Assembly: GCA_024103175.1 (NCBI GenBank) | Contig: JAGFJE010000688.1 | Coordinates: forward strand, 1 to 39,263 | DNA: 39,263 nucleotides | Source: Phaeodactylibacter sp. | GTDB lineage: Bacteria > Bacteroidota > Bacteroidia > Chitinophagales > Saprospiraceae | Direction of reading: 5' to 3' | Shown: piece after piece, positions 16,398 through 23,969 of the stretch | How positions within the stretch are numbered: position 1 is the first letter of the stretch | How the letters are laid out: each line of letters opens with the position of its first letter | Notes under the pieces: model-generated | What the model was told of the DNA's origin: nothing | Seen by the model: the letters and a program-made list of their open reading frames with translations, nothing else | The model's database searches: none | Translations under genes and position numbers: made by a program

Positions 16398-17971
16398 TGG
16401 TCAAGGAACTGGAATTGAAACTGCTGCCGGCGGAAGCTGCGGATGAGGCGCTCGTTGAGCAACGCGCTATACGGAAGAGCCGCTTCCGGCCCCAGGAGGT
16501 ACTGCGCGTCCGGGTGGTTCGGCGGTCGATCGACGCCCGGGGCGCCCGGCCGGCTATTCGCCTTCGGGTAGCGGTATACGCCGGAGAGGACTATGAGCCG
16601 GAGCCTGCTATCCTGGGCGGGTATCATTCCGTGGAGGATGCCCCGAAGGTGGTCATCGTCGGCGCCGGCCCGGCCGGCTACTTCGGCGCCCTGGAGCTGA
16701 TCGAGCTGGGCCTTCGCCCCATCCTGTTCGACCGGGGCAAGGACGTGCGCTCCCGCCGTCGCGACCTGCGCGCCATTCAGCAGTTTGGCGAGGTCAACCC
16801 CCATTCCAACTACTGCTTTGGCGAAGGGGGCGCCGGCACCTACTCCGACGGCAAGCTCTACACCCGCTCTCACAAGCGTGGCGACATAGAAAAGGCTATG
16901 CGCCTTTTGGTGGAGCACGGCGCCAGCCCGGACATCCTCATCGACGCTCACCCGCACATCGGTTCCAACAAACTTCCAAAGATCGTGGCCAACCTCCGGG
17001 AGACCATCCTGCACTACGGAGGGGAGGTCCATTTCGACAGCCAGGCCACGGATTTCCTGATCGAGGGCGGGAGGATGCAGGGCGTGGTGGTGAACAACGA
17101 AACGGAACACCGGGGCGAGGCCGTTATTCTCGCTACCGGCCATTCTGCACGGGATATCTATTACCTCCTGCACAAAAAAGGCGTCCGCATCGAGGCCAAG
17201 CCCTTCGCCCTGGGCGTCCGCATCGAGCATCCGCAACCGCTGATCGACCGCATACAATACAACCAATCGCCCCGGGAGGAGCACCTGCCGGCATCGAGCT
17301 ACCGCCTGGCCTGCCAGGTGGACGGCCGCGGGGTCTTTTCCTTCTGTATGTGCCCCGGCGGGCTGGTGGTGCCGGCGGCGACGGCGCCCGGTGAGATCGT
17401 GGTGAACGGCATGTCCATGTCTCGCCGGGATTCACCTTACGCCAATTCCGGTACGGTGGTAGCGGTAGAACTGGAGGACCTCGCCGCCTTCCAACACCAC
17501 GGCGTCTTTGCCGCCCTGGAATTCCAGCGCAGTGTGGAGCAAACCCTATTTGCCGTCGGCGACGGCAGCCAGAAGGCCCCTGCCCTGCGGCTGACCGACT
17601 TCGTCGAAGGGCGGCTTTCCCAGAGCCTGCCCGGCTCTTCCTACATTCCCGGCCTGTATCCGGCTCCGCTCTACGAGCTGTTGCCGCCCCCCATTTACCG
17701 CCGCCTCCGGGAGGGCGTCCGGGAATTCGGCCGCAAGATGAAGGGCTACTTCACCGCCGAGGCCAACGTCATCGGCACTGAAAGCCGGACGAGCGCCCCG
17801 GTCCGCATCCCCCGCAACCGCGAGACCTATATGCACGAGGGCATGCCCGGCCTGTTCCCCGCCGGCGAGGGCGCCGGTTACGCCGGCGGCATCATCTCTG
17901 CGGCTATGGACGGGCAGAATGTGGCGCGGGCAGTGGGGAGGTATTTAAGGAATGAGGGAATGAGGGAATGA
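16397..17971 (+). CDS. FAD-dependent dehydrogenase (COG2509-like)
   Basis: 524 residues from a GTG whose G is the last base of the preceding stop. An N-terminal ~85-residue domain (VKELELKLLPAEAAD, RKSRFRPQEVLRVRVVRRSI) precedes the Rossmann FAD motif KVVIVGAGPAGYFGALELIE. Then come FGEGGAGTYSDGKLYTR, GHSARDIYYLLHKKGV, a substrate-domain Cys (FCMCPGG) and the C-terminal FAD contact GEGAGYAGGIISAAMDG. Members of this uncharacterised family bind FAD non-covalently and probably oxidise or reduce a hydrophobic or quinone-like substrate, which is not known. Why it is coupled to a secreted protein is unclear. The last residues (RNEGMRE) are encoded by the GGAATGA repeat. Confidence 0.9.
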   Translation: MVKELELKLLPAEAADEALVEQRAIRKSRFRPQEVLRVRVVRRSIDARGARPAIRLRVAVYAGEDYEPEPAILGGYHSVEDAPKVVIVGAGPAGYFGALELIELGLRPILFDRGKDVRSRRRDLRAIQQFGEVNPHSNYCFGEGGAGTYSDGKLYTRSHKRGDIEKAMRLLVEHGASPDILIDAHPHIGSNKLPKIVANLRETILHYGGEVHFDSQATDFLIEGGRMQGVVVNNETEHRGEAVILATGHSARDIYYLLHKKGVRIEAKPFALGVRIEHPQPLIDRIQYNQSPREEHLPASSYRLACQVDGRGVFSFCMCPGGLVVPAATAPGEIVVNGMSMSRRDSPYANSGTVVAVELEDLAAFQHHGVFAALEFQRSVEQTLFAVGDGSQKAPALRLTDFVEGRLSQSLPGSSYIPGLYPAPLYELLPPPIYRRLREGVREFGRKMKGYFTAEANVIGTESRTSAPVRIPRNRETYMHEGMPGLFPAGEGAGYAGGIISAAMDGQNVARAVGRYLRNEGMRE

Positions 17972-17997
17972 GGGAATGAGGGAATGAATGAGGGAAT
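17948..17997. repeat. GGGAATGA tandem repeat at the dehydrogenase 3' end
   Basis: Six units of GGAATGA/GGGAATGA; the stop codon (17969-17971) is the TGA of one unit. Confidence 0.9.
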
Positions 17998-18028
17998 TAC
18001 TGGATTTTTCCTGCTCGCCTTTGCGAAT

Positions 18029-18090
18029 AGCGCCCGTCCTCGCACCTCGGCCGGGTAAAAACAGCGCCCGTCCATGGGGCCGGGTAAAAA
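18029..18090. repeat. Two imperfect direct repeats
   Basis: AGCGCCCGTC...GGCCGGGTAAAAA occurs twice (18029-18061 and 18063-18090). A related GGCCGGGTAAA occurs at 34963-34974. The rest of the 17998-18279 spacer shows nothing else clear. Confidence 0.6.
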
Positions 18091-18279
18091 TTTGAACACT
18101 CCCCAGGTATTCTCCGTCTTCCTGCTCTCCGCCCTGCTATCGAAGCTCGCCTTTTTACACGTTTACACATTTCCACTTTAGCACTTTATTTTCCCCGAAC
18201 CGCCGGTATGTACCGGAAAATGCCGAACTTTACCGCCCTCCAGTTAACAGGGGCTGTCCCTTCCAAATAAACGATACAG

Positions 18280-18699
18280 ATGAAAAACATTATAGACCTG
18301 TTGGGTAGAGCGATGCTTTCCTTTATTTTCCTGTACGAAGCCTACGATTCCATTTTTTACTTCAAAGAGACCAAAGAAAAGATGACGGCCTATGGCCTGG
18401 GCTGGAATCAGGATGTCCTGCTGGTCGGGGCAATCCTGGTCTTGCTGCTGGGCGGTGTTCTGCTGCTGATCGGTTACCGCGTCGGGTTTGGCATTACCAT
18501 TCTTCTGTTGTACTGGGCGCCGGTGACCTTCATCGTGCATTCCTTCTGGAACGACCCGGAGCCGGCTCAGCGCCTGCAATCCATCCTTTTTATGAAAAAC
18601 ATCGCCATCATCGGCGGCATGCTGATGGTGTGGGCCAACGGGGTGGGGAAGTATAGTGTGAAACGGTTGTTTGCGACGACGCATGTTCCGGGAACCTAA
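18280..18699 (+). CDS. DoxX-family membrane protein
   Basis: 139 residues with four predicted membrane helices (about 8-25, 47-68, 73-92, 105-125). It starts MKNIIDLLGRAMLSFIFLYE. GRAMLS-x-x-F, the short loop before helix 2, and HSFWNDPEPAQRL between helices 3 and 4 are typical of the DoxX/SURF4-like superfamily. Members are small inner-membrane proteins linked to redox or thiosulfate metabolism in some species, but the role is mostly unknown. Its stop overlaps by four bases the stop of the convergent potassium channel gene. Confidence 0.85.
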   Translation: MKNIIDLLGRAMLSFIFLYEAYDSIFYFKETKEKMTAYGLGWNQDVLLVGAILVLLLGGVLLLIGYRVGFGITILLLYWAPVTFIVHSFWNDPEPAQRLQSILFMKNIAIIGGMLMVWANGVGKYSVKRLFATTHVPGT

Positions 18700-19523
18700 T
18701 TCAGCCTTTCCCCACAATACTTACAATACACCGCGTCATCCGCATGCCCTTCGCGGCCGCAGTAGCGGCAGGCCTGGGTGTTGTTGCGGGCGATCCCTTT
18801 CATATCGGCCACCATTTCGGCGGAGACGATGCCGGTGGGCACGGCGATGATGGCGTAGCCCAGGATCATGATGAAGGCAGAGAGGAACTGCCCCAGCTCG
18901 GTGACGGGGGTGATGTCGCCATAGCCCACGGTGGTGAGCGTGACGATGGTCCAGTAGATGGCGCGGGGGATGCTGGAGAAGCCTTCGTTCTGGCCGCCTT
19001 CCACCAGGTACATGACCGAGCCGATAACGATGACCAGGAGCAGTACGAAGGTGAGGAAAACGGTGATCTTGGCCCGGCTGGCCCTCAGAGCCTTGACGAT
19101 GGTATCGGCCTCGGCGAGGAAATGCCCCAGTTTGAAGATCCGGAACACCCGCAGCAGCCGCAGCCCTCTGATGACCAGCAGGTACTGCGTGCCATAGATA
19201 AACAGGCTGATGTAGGTGGGCAGGATGGCCAGCAGGTCGATGATCCCGAAGAAAGAGACGGCGTATTTCATAGGCCGGTATACGCAGTACAGGCGCAGAA
19301 TGTATTCTATGGTGAAGACAATGGTAAAGCCCCATTCCAGAGCGTAGAAAAAGCTGCTGTACCGGGTTTGCAGGTTATGAACGCTTTCCAGCACGACGAC
19401 CAGGACGCTGGCTATGATCAGAATGAGCAGGGCTACATCGAAAGCTTTTCCCATCGGCGTATCTGCTTCGAAGATGACCTCATGGATCTTTTCCTTCAGT
19501 TTATTTCTTTGGGCCACTGGCAT
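18696..19523 (-). CDS. Voltage-gated-type potassium channel with C-terminal zinc ribbon
   Basis: 275 residues. Six membrane helices: S1 about 27-46, S2 57-80, S3 88-108, S4 115-134, S5 153-174, S6 212-236. S4 carries regularly spaced Arg (RGLRLLRVFRIFKLGHF), as in voltage sensors. The pore has the K+ selectivity filter TLTTVGYGD (residues 196-203). Helix S6 is AFIMILGYAIIAVPTGIVSA. After a short linker there is a treble-clef or zinc-ribbon with four Cys (C252, C255, C267, C270: CRYCG...CKYCG). It acts in the inner membrane as a tetrameric potassium pore. The zinc ribbon at the cytosolic end is the unusual part. It is convergent with doxX. Confidence 0.93.
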   Translation of the reverse strand: MPVAQRNKLKEKIHEVIFEADTPMGKAFDVALLILIIASVLVVVLESVHNLQTRYSSFFYALEWGFTIVFTIEYILRLYCVYRPMKYAVSFFGIIDLLAILPTYISLFIYGTQYLLVIRGLRLLRVFRIFKLGHFLAEADTIVKALRASRAKITVFLTFVLLLVIVIGSVMYLVEGGQNEGFSSIPRAIYWTIVTLTTVGYGDITPVTELGQFLSAFIMILGYAIIAVPTGIVSAEMVADMKGIARNNTQACRYCGREGHADDAVYCKYCGERLN

Positions 19524-20018
19524 GAACTTTCATTTGTGGGCAAAAAATACGAAGCTTTGTGCGCCCTTCCATATTTTGCGGCACTTTTGTTTGCTCCCCG
19601 GTGTCCGGGTAATTGCTCCTTTGGGCCGGCTTTTTGGTTTTTTTTCCCCGGAGGCTTCTCATTCCAGTATTGGACTTTGGACGGTCCCAGAGTAAAGTCG
19701 GAAATCGGAAGGCGGAAGGCGGAAAAGTGAGCGTTGGGCGCCTATTTCGAGCCAGGTTCCGACTTCCGATTTTTTAACCGGCTGACCAGACGGTCCCACT
19801 TCCGACTTCAAATAAAGCACGTCCAAAGTCCAGATTCCAGTAAAGGAGATGGGGATAAAAAAATATCTGATTAAAATTTTTATATTCTAATAATTTTAAT
19901 TTATTTTGCTGTTCGATTATTGCACCATTATCTTACCCAGGCAGAAACACAAAACTACAAGAACCGAGAGCTTTGAGAGGTTTCTTTAACACACCAAACA
20001 GCCTTGAACAATAGCCCT
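19524..20018. other. Non-coding region with inverted repeats and an AT-rich block
   Basis: It contains TGGACTTTGGACG (19671-19683) inverted at 19820-19832, with a direct repeat ACGGTCCCA inside (19681-19689, 19790-19798). Several AGTCGGAA/TTCCGACT copies lie between them. From 19855 to 19920 the sequence is strongly AT-rich, a likely promoter or regulator zone, but without an exact TAnnTTTG. No gene is seen. Confidence 0.55.
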
Positions 20019-20201
20019 GCCGCTAGTGAAAGCGGCACGAATTAACGGAGGAACTCAAGCTACTGTGAACCAGGACGAATTAAAGGGTGAATTCGCCGGC
20101 CCCGTGGAATAGTTTTTTAAATTCCACACGGCCCGCCCTTAATTAGAGGGTTTCAGTGCTCTTAAGATCACGCGTTAATTCGCGCCGCTTTCATTAGCGG
20201 C
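20019..20201. repeat. 183-bp imperfect palindrome
   Basis: The left arm (20019-20110) and right arm (20121-20201) are inverted copies around a 10-nt centre (AGTTTTTTAA). The outer 29 bases match almost fully (GCCGCTAgTGAAAGCGGC... against GCCGCTAaTGAAAGCGGC...). The inner ends match again (GTGGAAT/ATTCCAC, AATTAA-GGG, GGCC). The middle is looser. Each outer end also forms its own small hairpin (GCCGCT-AGTGAA-AGCGGC). It could be a small non-autonomous repeat element or a long structured RNA leader of the regulator gene. Confidence 0.75.
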
Positions 20202-20334
20202 GGGAAAGAAATCAACTTCAAAAGGGTAACTTTTTTGAAAAAACTCCGTACACCCCCGGAGAGAGGCTTTTGTTGAAGACTAAGGATCTGTACGCTCGGT
20301 TGCTTGTGAATTCTGCAACTAAAACCGGAAGGCC

Positions 20335-21096
20335 GTGATAAAAGCCGTTATCGTCGAGGATGAAGTCAAAGGGTTGAACAACCTCAAGAACCTGCTTGGC
20401 AAGTATTGCGAAGAGGTGGAGGTGATCGGAGAAGCCACTTCCAATGAGGAGGCTTTGAACCTGCTGGCTTGCCCGGAAATCGATCCCGACGTAGCCTTTC
20501 TGGACATCAGCCTGCCGGACGGGCAGGTCTTTCAGTTGCTCAACCAACTTCGGCCGGTTGGCTTCGAGGTGGTTTTTGTTACAGCTTATCAGGACTATGC
20601 CATCAAGGCATGCAATTACAGCTCTATCGGCTACATCCTCAAGCCGATCGACCCTGATGAACTCAGGGATGCCGTAGCGCGCATCCGCCCCCGGCGCGAT
20701 GGCCAGATCGACCGCCGCCTGGAGATCTTCAACAGCTACTACAACAATCCTAATGCCTTCACTAAGATGAGCATCTCTGCTCTGGATGGTATATATTTCG
20801 TCAATATACGCGATATTGTCCGGTTCGAAGCAGAAGACAATTACACGCACATCTACCTCCAGAGTGGAGAGCGAATTACAGCCTCGAAGACCATTAAAGC
20901 CTACGAGGACTTACTAGCCCCCTTCAATTTCTACCGCGTTCATAAACGGCACGTTATTAACCTGAACTACATGCGAAAATTTGTCAAAGGTGATGGTGGC
21001 TACCTGGTTATGGACGATGATATCAGGATCGAAGTATCCCGCCGGCGCCGGCCTGCTTTCATGGAACAGATGAAGCGCCTGCAGGAAGGCTTGTAG
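20335..21096 (+). CDS. LytTR-family response regulator
   Basis: 253 residues from a GTG (no ATG upstream in frame). Receiver domain residues 1-120: acidic pocket E8-D9, phosphoacceptor D57 (VAFLDISLPDG), T83, K103 (ILKPID). The LytTR DNA-binding domain covers about 150-250: FVNIRDIVRFEAEDNYTHIY, ITASKTIKAYEDLL, FYRVHKRHVINLNYM, EVSRRRRPAFMEQM. Such regulators bind imperfect direct repeats upstream of target genes. The partner is probably the TPR kinase at 21588, with only the small peptide gene between them. A palindromic region lies upstream. An MIKAVIVEDEVKGL start is typical of Bacteroidota LytTR proteins. Confidence 0.93.
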   Translation: MIKAVIVEDEVKGLNNLKNLLGKYCEEVEVIGEATSNEEALNLLACPEIDPDVAFLDISLPDGQVFQLLNQLRPVGFEVVFVTAYQDYAIKACNYSSIGYILKPIDPDELRDAVARIRPRRDGQIDRRLEIFNSYYNNPNAFTKMSISALDGIYFVNIRDIVRFEAEDNYTHIYLQSGERITASKTIKAYEDLLAPFNFYRVHKRHVINLNYMRKFVKGDGGYLVMDDDIRIEVSRRRRPAFMEQMKRLQEGL

Positions 21097-21123
21097 AAAA
21101 CCGGCTTTTTTCCCGAAAAGGCG

Positions 21124-21131
21124 TAACTTTG
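21124..21131 (+). promoter_or_regulatory. -7 promoter box upstream of the peptide gene
   Basis: TAACTTTG matches TAnnTTTG exactly and is followed by CAGCC, a common initiation context in this phylum. No good TTG is seen at -33. The leader to the peptide gene would be about 230 nt and contains an inverted repeat AAATGTAA (21247-21254) / TTACATTT (21296-21303). Confidence 0.5.
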
Positions 21132-21364
21132 CAGCCACTTCAAACGCTATCTACCTACTCCGGGCATAGCTACATACCCAGTTGGCCATAAACGAACGGA
21201 AGCAGATGCAGTGTTGGCATTGGCTTTCCTTTTATTTATAATAAAAAAATGTAAGCCAGGCTTGCCCTGCAGCTTCGTGACGAAAGAATATTTTTTTACA
21301 TTTACTGAATAGTAACGGTATCAGAACGAAACACTTCGGTCCCGTGTACGCAAAATAAAATACT

Positions 21365-21508
21365 ATGGGAAAATCCAAGAAGAATCTCGATGACCTGAAA
21401 AAAGACCTTAAGACGATCAAGAAAGGCGATATGAAAAAGATCGTTGGGGGTAAAAAGGGCAAAAACAAAAACTGGAATAACGGTTGCGGCGGCATCGTCC
21501 CCCAGTAA
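21365..21508 (+). CDS. Small double-glycine leader peptide (bacteriocin/pheromone-like)
   Basis: 47 residues. The first 29 (MGKSKKNLDDLKKDLKTIKK, then GDMKKIVGG) form an amphipathic charged leader ending in KKIVGG. That is the double-glycine signal cut by peptidase-containing ABC exporters in bacteriocins and peptide pheromones. The remaining 18 residues (KKGKNKNWNNGCGGIVPQ) are Lys/Asn/Gly-rich with a single Cys and Trp. A strong terminator follows 28 bp later. No exporter or modification enzyme is in the window, so processing is inferred from the motif alone. It lies between a LytTR regulator and a soluble TPR kinase, which suggests a signal peptide. Alternatively it is a small basic protein of unrelated role. 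Confidence 0.7.
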   Translation: MGKSKKNLDDLKKDLKTIKKGDMKKIVGGKKGKNKNWNNGCGGIVPQ

Positions 21509-21535
21509 CCTTAACTGAAAATATATTATCTTTAG

Positions 21536-21572
21536 GGTTATATCTCCAGGCAGAGATATAGCCTTTTTTTTT
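21536..21572 (+). terminator. Intrinsic terminator 15 bp before the kinase start
   Basis: Stem GGTTATATCTC / GAGATATAGCC (one G-U pair), loop CAGGCA, then nine T. It should end the peptide transcript before the kinase gene. The kinase must then be expressed by readthrough or attenuation, or from a start within the terminator region. Confidence 0.9.
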
Positions 21573-21587
21573 ATTCTATTATCAATT

Positions 21588-23513
21588 ATGTTTATCGGAA
21601 GCCCCGTACCGCAGGTGATCAATGTCAGTGAGCTGGAATACAAGCTCCGCCATCAGAAGGACCCCTTGCAGCGCCTGATCTCGCTGGACAAACTGGTGGG
21701 CCATTACATCTTCACCAATGTGCGCCGGGCTCAGGAACTGCTCGCCGACTTCAGCAATATACTCCAAGAGAACGATTACCCGGACTTTAGGCTCAATTAC
21801 CATTGGTACTCGGCTACCATCGACAACCAGTTGTATAATTTTTCCGCTGCCGAGGAGCACTTCCGGCAGGCTGCCGAAATACTGGAAGAGCGGGGCACCA
21901 TCAAGCAGCAGGCGGAAGCCTACATCGATTACGCCGGCGTATGCATGAACCAGGAAAAGATGGACAAGGCCACAAAATACCTGGACAAGGCCGGCAAACT
22001 GCTCAAGAGTTTTCCGGATGACCGCCTCCTGGCCCGCATCACCTGCCGGGAGGGCTTCATGAACCTGCATTACGGTAATTACTCCCGGGCCATCGAGCTG
22101 CTCCTGGCCGCCGACAAAAGCATCACCATGCTTGGGCAGCCCCTGGAACTCAAGGACTACTATTTCCTCACCCTGATCCACTCCGGGCTGGGCAAGGTCT
22201 ACGAACGCAATGACGACCGGGAGAAGAGCGTGCGTTCCTACCTCAAGGTGGTCAACATGTGCGAAACCATGGGGATGCGCACCCGCCTGTCCTGGCACTA
22301 CCTCAATGTAGGCATTGGCTACATCGCCCTGAACGACCAGGAAAAGGCCGAGGAATATTTCCGCAAGGCGATCGATGTAACCGATGACATTAGCGAGTAC
22401 GCCCGCGCCAGCGCCTATGCCAACCTGGGGTACTGCTATTACGAAAAAGGCCTCTACGAGGAAGCGCTGGAACTCTTCGACCGGGCGGAGCACCTCTACA
22501 AACACAAATCGGAAGAGGACTATTACAACTTTTCCATCATCGAAGCCTGGCGGGGGCGGCTCTGCCAGGAAAAGGGAGAACTGGAACGCGCTCGCAGCCA
22601 TTATGTGCGCGCGCTGAATTACGCAGAACTCATTAAAGATTACAAGCAACTGGCGGGGGTATGCAAGGATTTCGCCAACTTCTACGCCAACCTGAAAGAT
22701 TTTGAGAACGCCTACCGCTACCAGTGCCTTCACGACCAGTACCTGGAAAAAAATGTCGAGCAGGTCGATAAACGGAAACAGCTGGAACTGGAGGTCAAGT
22801 ACGAAGCCGAAAAGAAAAAACAGGAGACGGAGCTGCTGCGCCTGCAGGCCACCCGCCTTCAGCTCAAGGCCCTGCGCGCCCAGATGAACCCCCACTTCAT
22901 GTACAACGCGCTGAATTCCATCCAAAACTACATCACTTCCAACGAGATCACCTCTGCCGCCAAATACCTGGCCAAGTTCGCCCAGCTGATGCGCCGCAGC
23001 CTCGAATATTCCGACCTGGAGATCATTTCCCTGGAAAAGGAGATCGAATTCCTGGAGGATTACCTCTTCATCAATGAGAAGCTGCGGTTTGAAGACCGCC
23101 TCAAATACGAGATCATCATCGATGAAGAGATCGAGGAAGACATCCTCGGCGTGCCCACCATGATCGTTCAGCCCTACGTCGAAAATGCCATCGAACACGG
23201 CCTGCGCACCAAGCGGGACGGGCTGATACGGGTCCTGTTTTTCCTCTATGACGAAGACACCATACTCTGCGTGGTGGAGGATAATGGTATCGGGAGAGAG
23301 AAGGCCCGGCAGCTGAGAATGCAGGACCCTCAGTACCAGAACCATCGTTCCCGGGGCACCAACATTACGGAGAAACGCCTGGAGATCCTCCACAACGCCA
23401 AGGATAAAGACACCTTCGTCCATACCATAGACCTGAAGGATGAAAAGACCGGAGAGGCCACCGGCACCCGGGTGGAGATCATGATCCCCATCATGGAGAT
23501 ACAGATCAAATGA
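21588..23513 (+). CDS. Soluble TPR sensor histidine kinase (LytS/YehU type)
   Basis: 641 residues. No signal peptide or membrane helix is visible, so it is cytoplasmic. Residues about 35-385 are a chain of tetratricopeptide-type helix pairs (AEEHFRQAAEIL, KATKYLDKAGKLL, AEEYFRKAIDV, ANLGYCYYEKGLYEEALELF, ARSHYVRALNYAELI). A coiled coil lies at about 390-430. The His_kinase dimer domain has H436 in LRAQMNPHFMYNALNSIQNY. The ATPase domain has N533 (VENAIEHGL), D565-NGIG and the final GTRVEIMIP. TPR-kinases of this form pair with LytTR regulators, and one is 500 bp upstream. TPR folds commonly bind peptides, so the double-glycine peptide or a derivative is a possible ligand (inference). Confidence 0.93.
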   Translation: MFIGSPVPQVINVSELEYKLRHQKDPLQRLISLDKLVGHYIFTNVRRAQELLADFSNILQENDYPDFRLNYHWYSATIDNQLYNFSAAEEHFRQAAEILEERGTIKQQAEAYIDYAGVCMNQEKMDKATKYLDKAGKLLKSFPDDRLLARITCREGFMNLHYGNYSRAIELLLAADKSITMLGQPLELKDYYFLTLIHSGLGKVYERNDDREKSVRSYLKVVNMCETMGMRTRLSWHYLNVGIGYIALNDQEKAEEYFRKAIDVTDDISEYARASAYANLGYCYYEKGLYEEALELFDRAEHLYKHKSEEDYYNFSIIEAWRGRLCQEKGELERARSHYVRALNYAELIKDYKQLAGVCKDFANFYANLKDFENAYRYQCLHDQYLEKNVEQVDKRKQLELEVKYEAEKKKQETELLRLQATRLQLKALRAQMNPHFMYNALNSIQNYITSNEITSAAKYLAKFAQLMRRSLEYSDLEIISLEKEIEFLEDYLFINEKLRFEDRLKYEIIIDEEIEEDILGVPTMIVQPYVENAIEHGLRTKRDGLIRVLFFLYDEDTILCVVEDNGIGREKARQLRMQDPQYQNHRSRGTNITEKRLEILHNAKDKDTFVHTIDLKDEKTGEATGTRVEIMIPIMEIQIK

Positions 23514-23604
23514 CCTTTTTTACCGTTTCCTAACTTATCCTAACCACTCCCTGCCTCTGGGGCGCCATACATTCATCAGCCCGGTTTGTTTCCCGCCAAC
23601 CCCT

Positions 23605-23680
23605 TATCTTAGCGAAAGTTTTCTCATAGTATGTTTGTTTGAACCTCCTGCACCAATCCCTTCGGTGCAGGCTTTTTTTT
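23605..23680 (+). ncRNA. Small RNA candidate 1 (promoter box, conserved 5' box, terminator)
   Basis: TATCTTAG (23605-23612, near the -7 consensus) is followed by AGTTTTCTCATAGTATGTT (23617-23635). Then comes a terminator with stem CCTGCACC / GGTGCAGG (23647-23654, 23664-23671), loop AATCCCTTC, and eight T. The predicted transcript is about 64 nt. The 5' box is identical to that of candidate 2, while hairpin and loop differ completely. The next plus-strand gene is far away, and the gene to the right is on the other strand, so this is not a leader. It could alternatively be just the kinase's terminator. Confidence 0.65.
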
Positions 23681-23795
23681 GCCCATCCCCATCCTTTTTC
23701 CAGCTTATTCCTACCACTTTCTTTTCAAATAATGCCATACCATAGGCCGTATTACCCGTAAAATAATTCTTATGAATAAAAGCCCAATATATCCT

Positions 23796-23879
23796 TATCT
23801 TTGGATGTGTAGTTTTCTCATAGTATGTTAGTGCTCCTACATCCGAACAGCCTCCCCTGATGTAGGAGTTTTTTTTTTT
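23796..23879 (+). ncRNA. Small RNA candidate 2 (promoter box, conserved 5' box, terminator)
   Basis: TATCTTTG (23796-23803) is an exact TAnnTTTG match. AGTTTTCTCATAGTATGTT (23811-23829) repeats candidate 1's box. The terminator stem is CTCCTACATC / GATGTAGGAG (23834-23843, 23859-23868), with C-rich loop CGAACAGCCTCCCCT and eleven T. The predicted transcript is about 69 nt. A start codon in the box would give a very short frame (ATG TTA GTG ...), 11 codons, less likely than an RNA. The loops of both candidates carry a UCCC motif, which in some sRNAs pairs with G-rich mRNA sites (inference). Confidence 0.68.
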
Positions 23880-23969
23880 AACAGGATGACAGCCCGCCTG
23901 CCAGGCTGCGAGGCCCGCGGGGGTTGACAGGATTCTTTGCTGATGTAAGTGTTTTTAGGGCCTCCCATT
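23880..23969. other. Short spacer with 'aacaggat/gacaggat' repeat pieces
   Basis: AACAGGATGACAG (23880-23892) and TTGACAGGATTC (23924-23935) flank a GC-rich piece. They belong to the same repeat vocabulary as 31196-31277. No gene is seen. Confidence 0.4.

Noticed and set aside
10153..17997. The regularly spaced repeats might be read as a CRISPR array
   Set aside because: Units are only 7-8 nt, contiguous without spacers, and no cas genes are present; these are simple tandem repeats.
20019..20201. A retron msr-msd or group II intron structure
   Set aside because: No reverse transcriptase gene is near and the arms lack intron domain V features; only a long palindrome can be supported.
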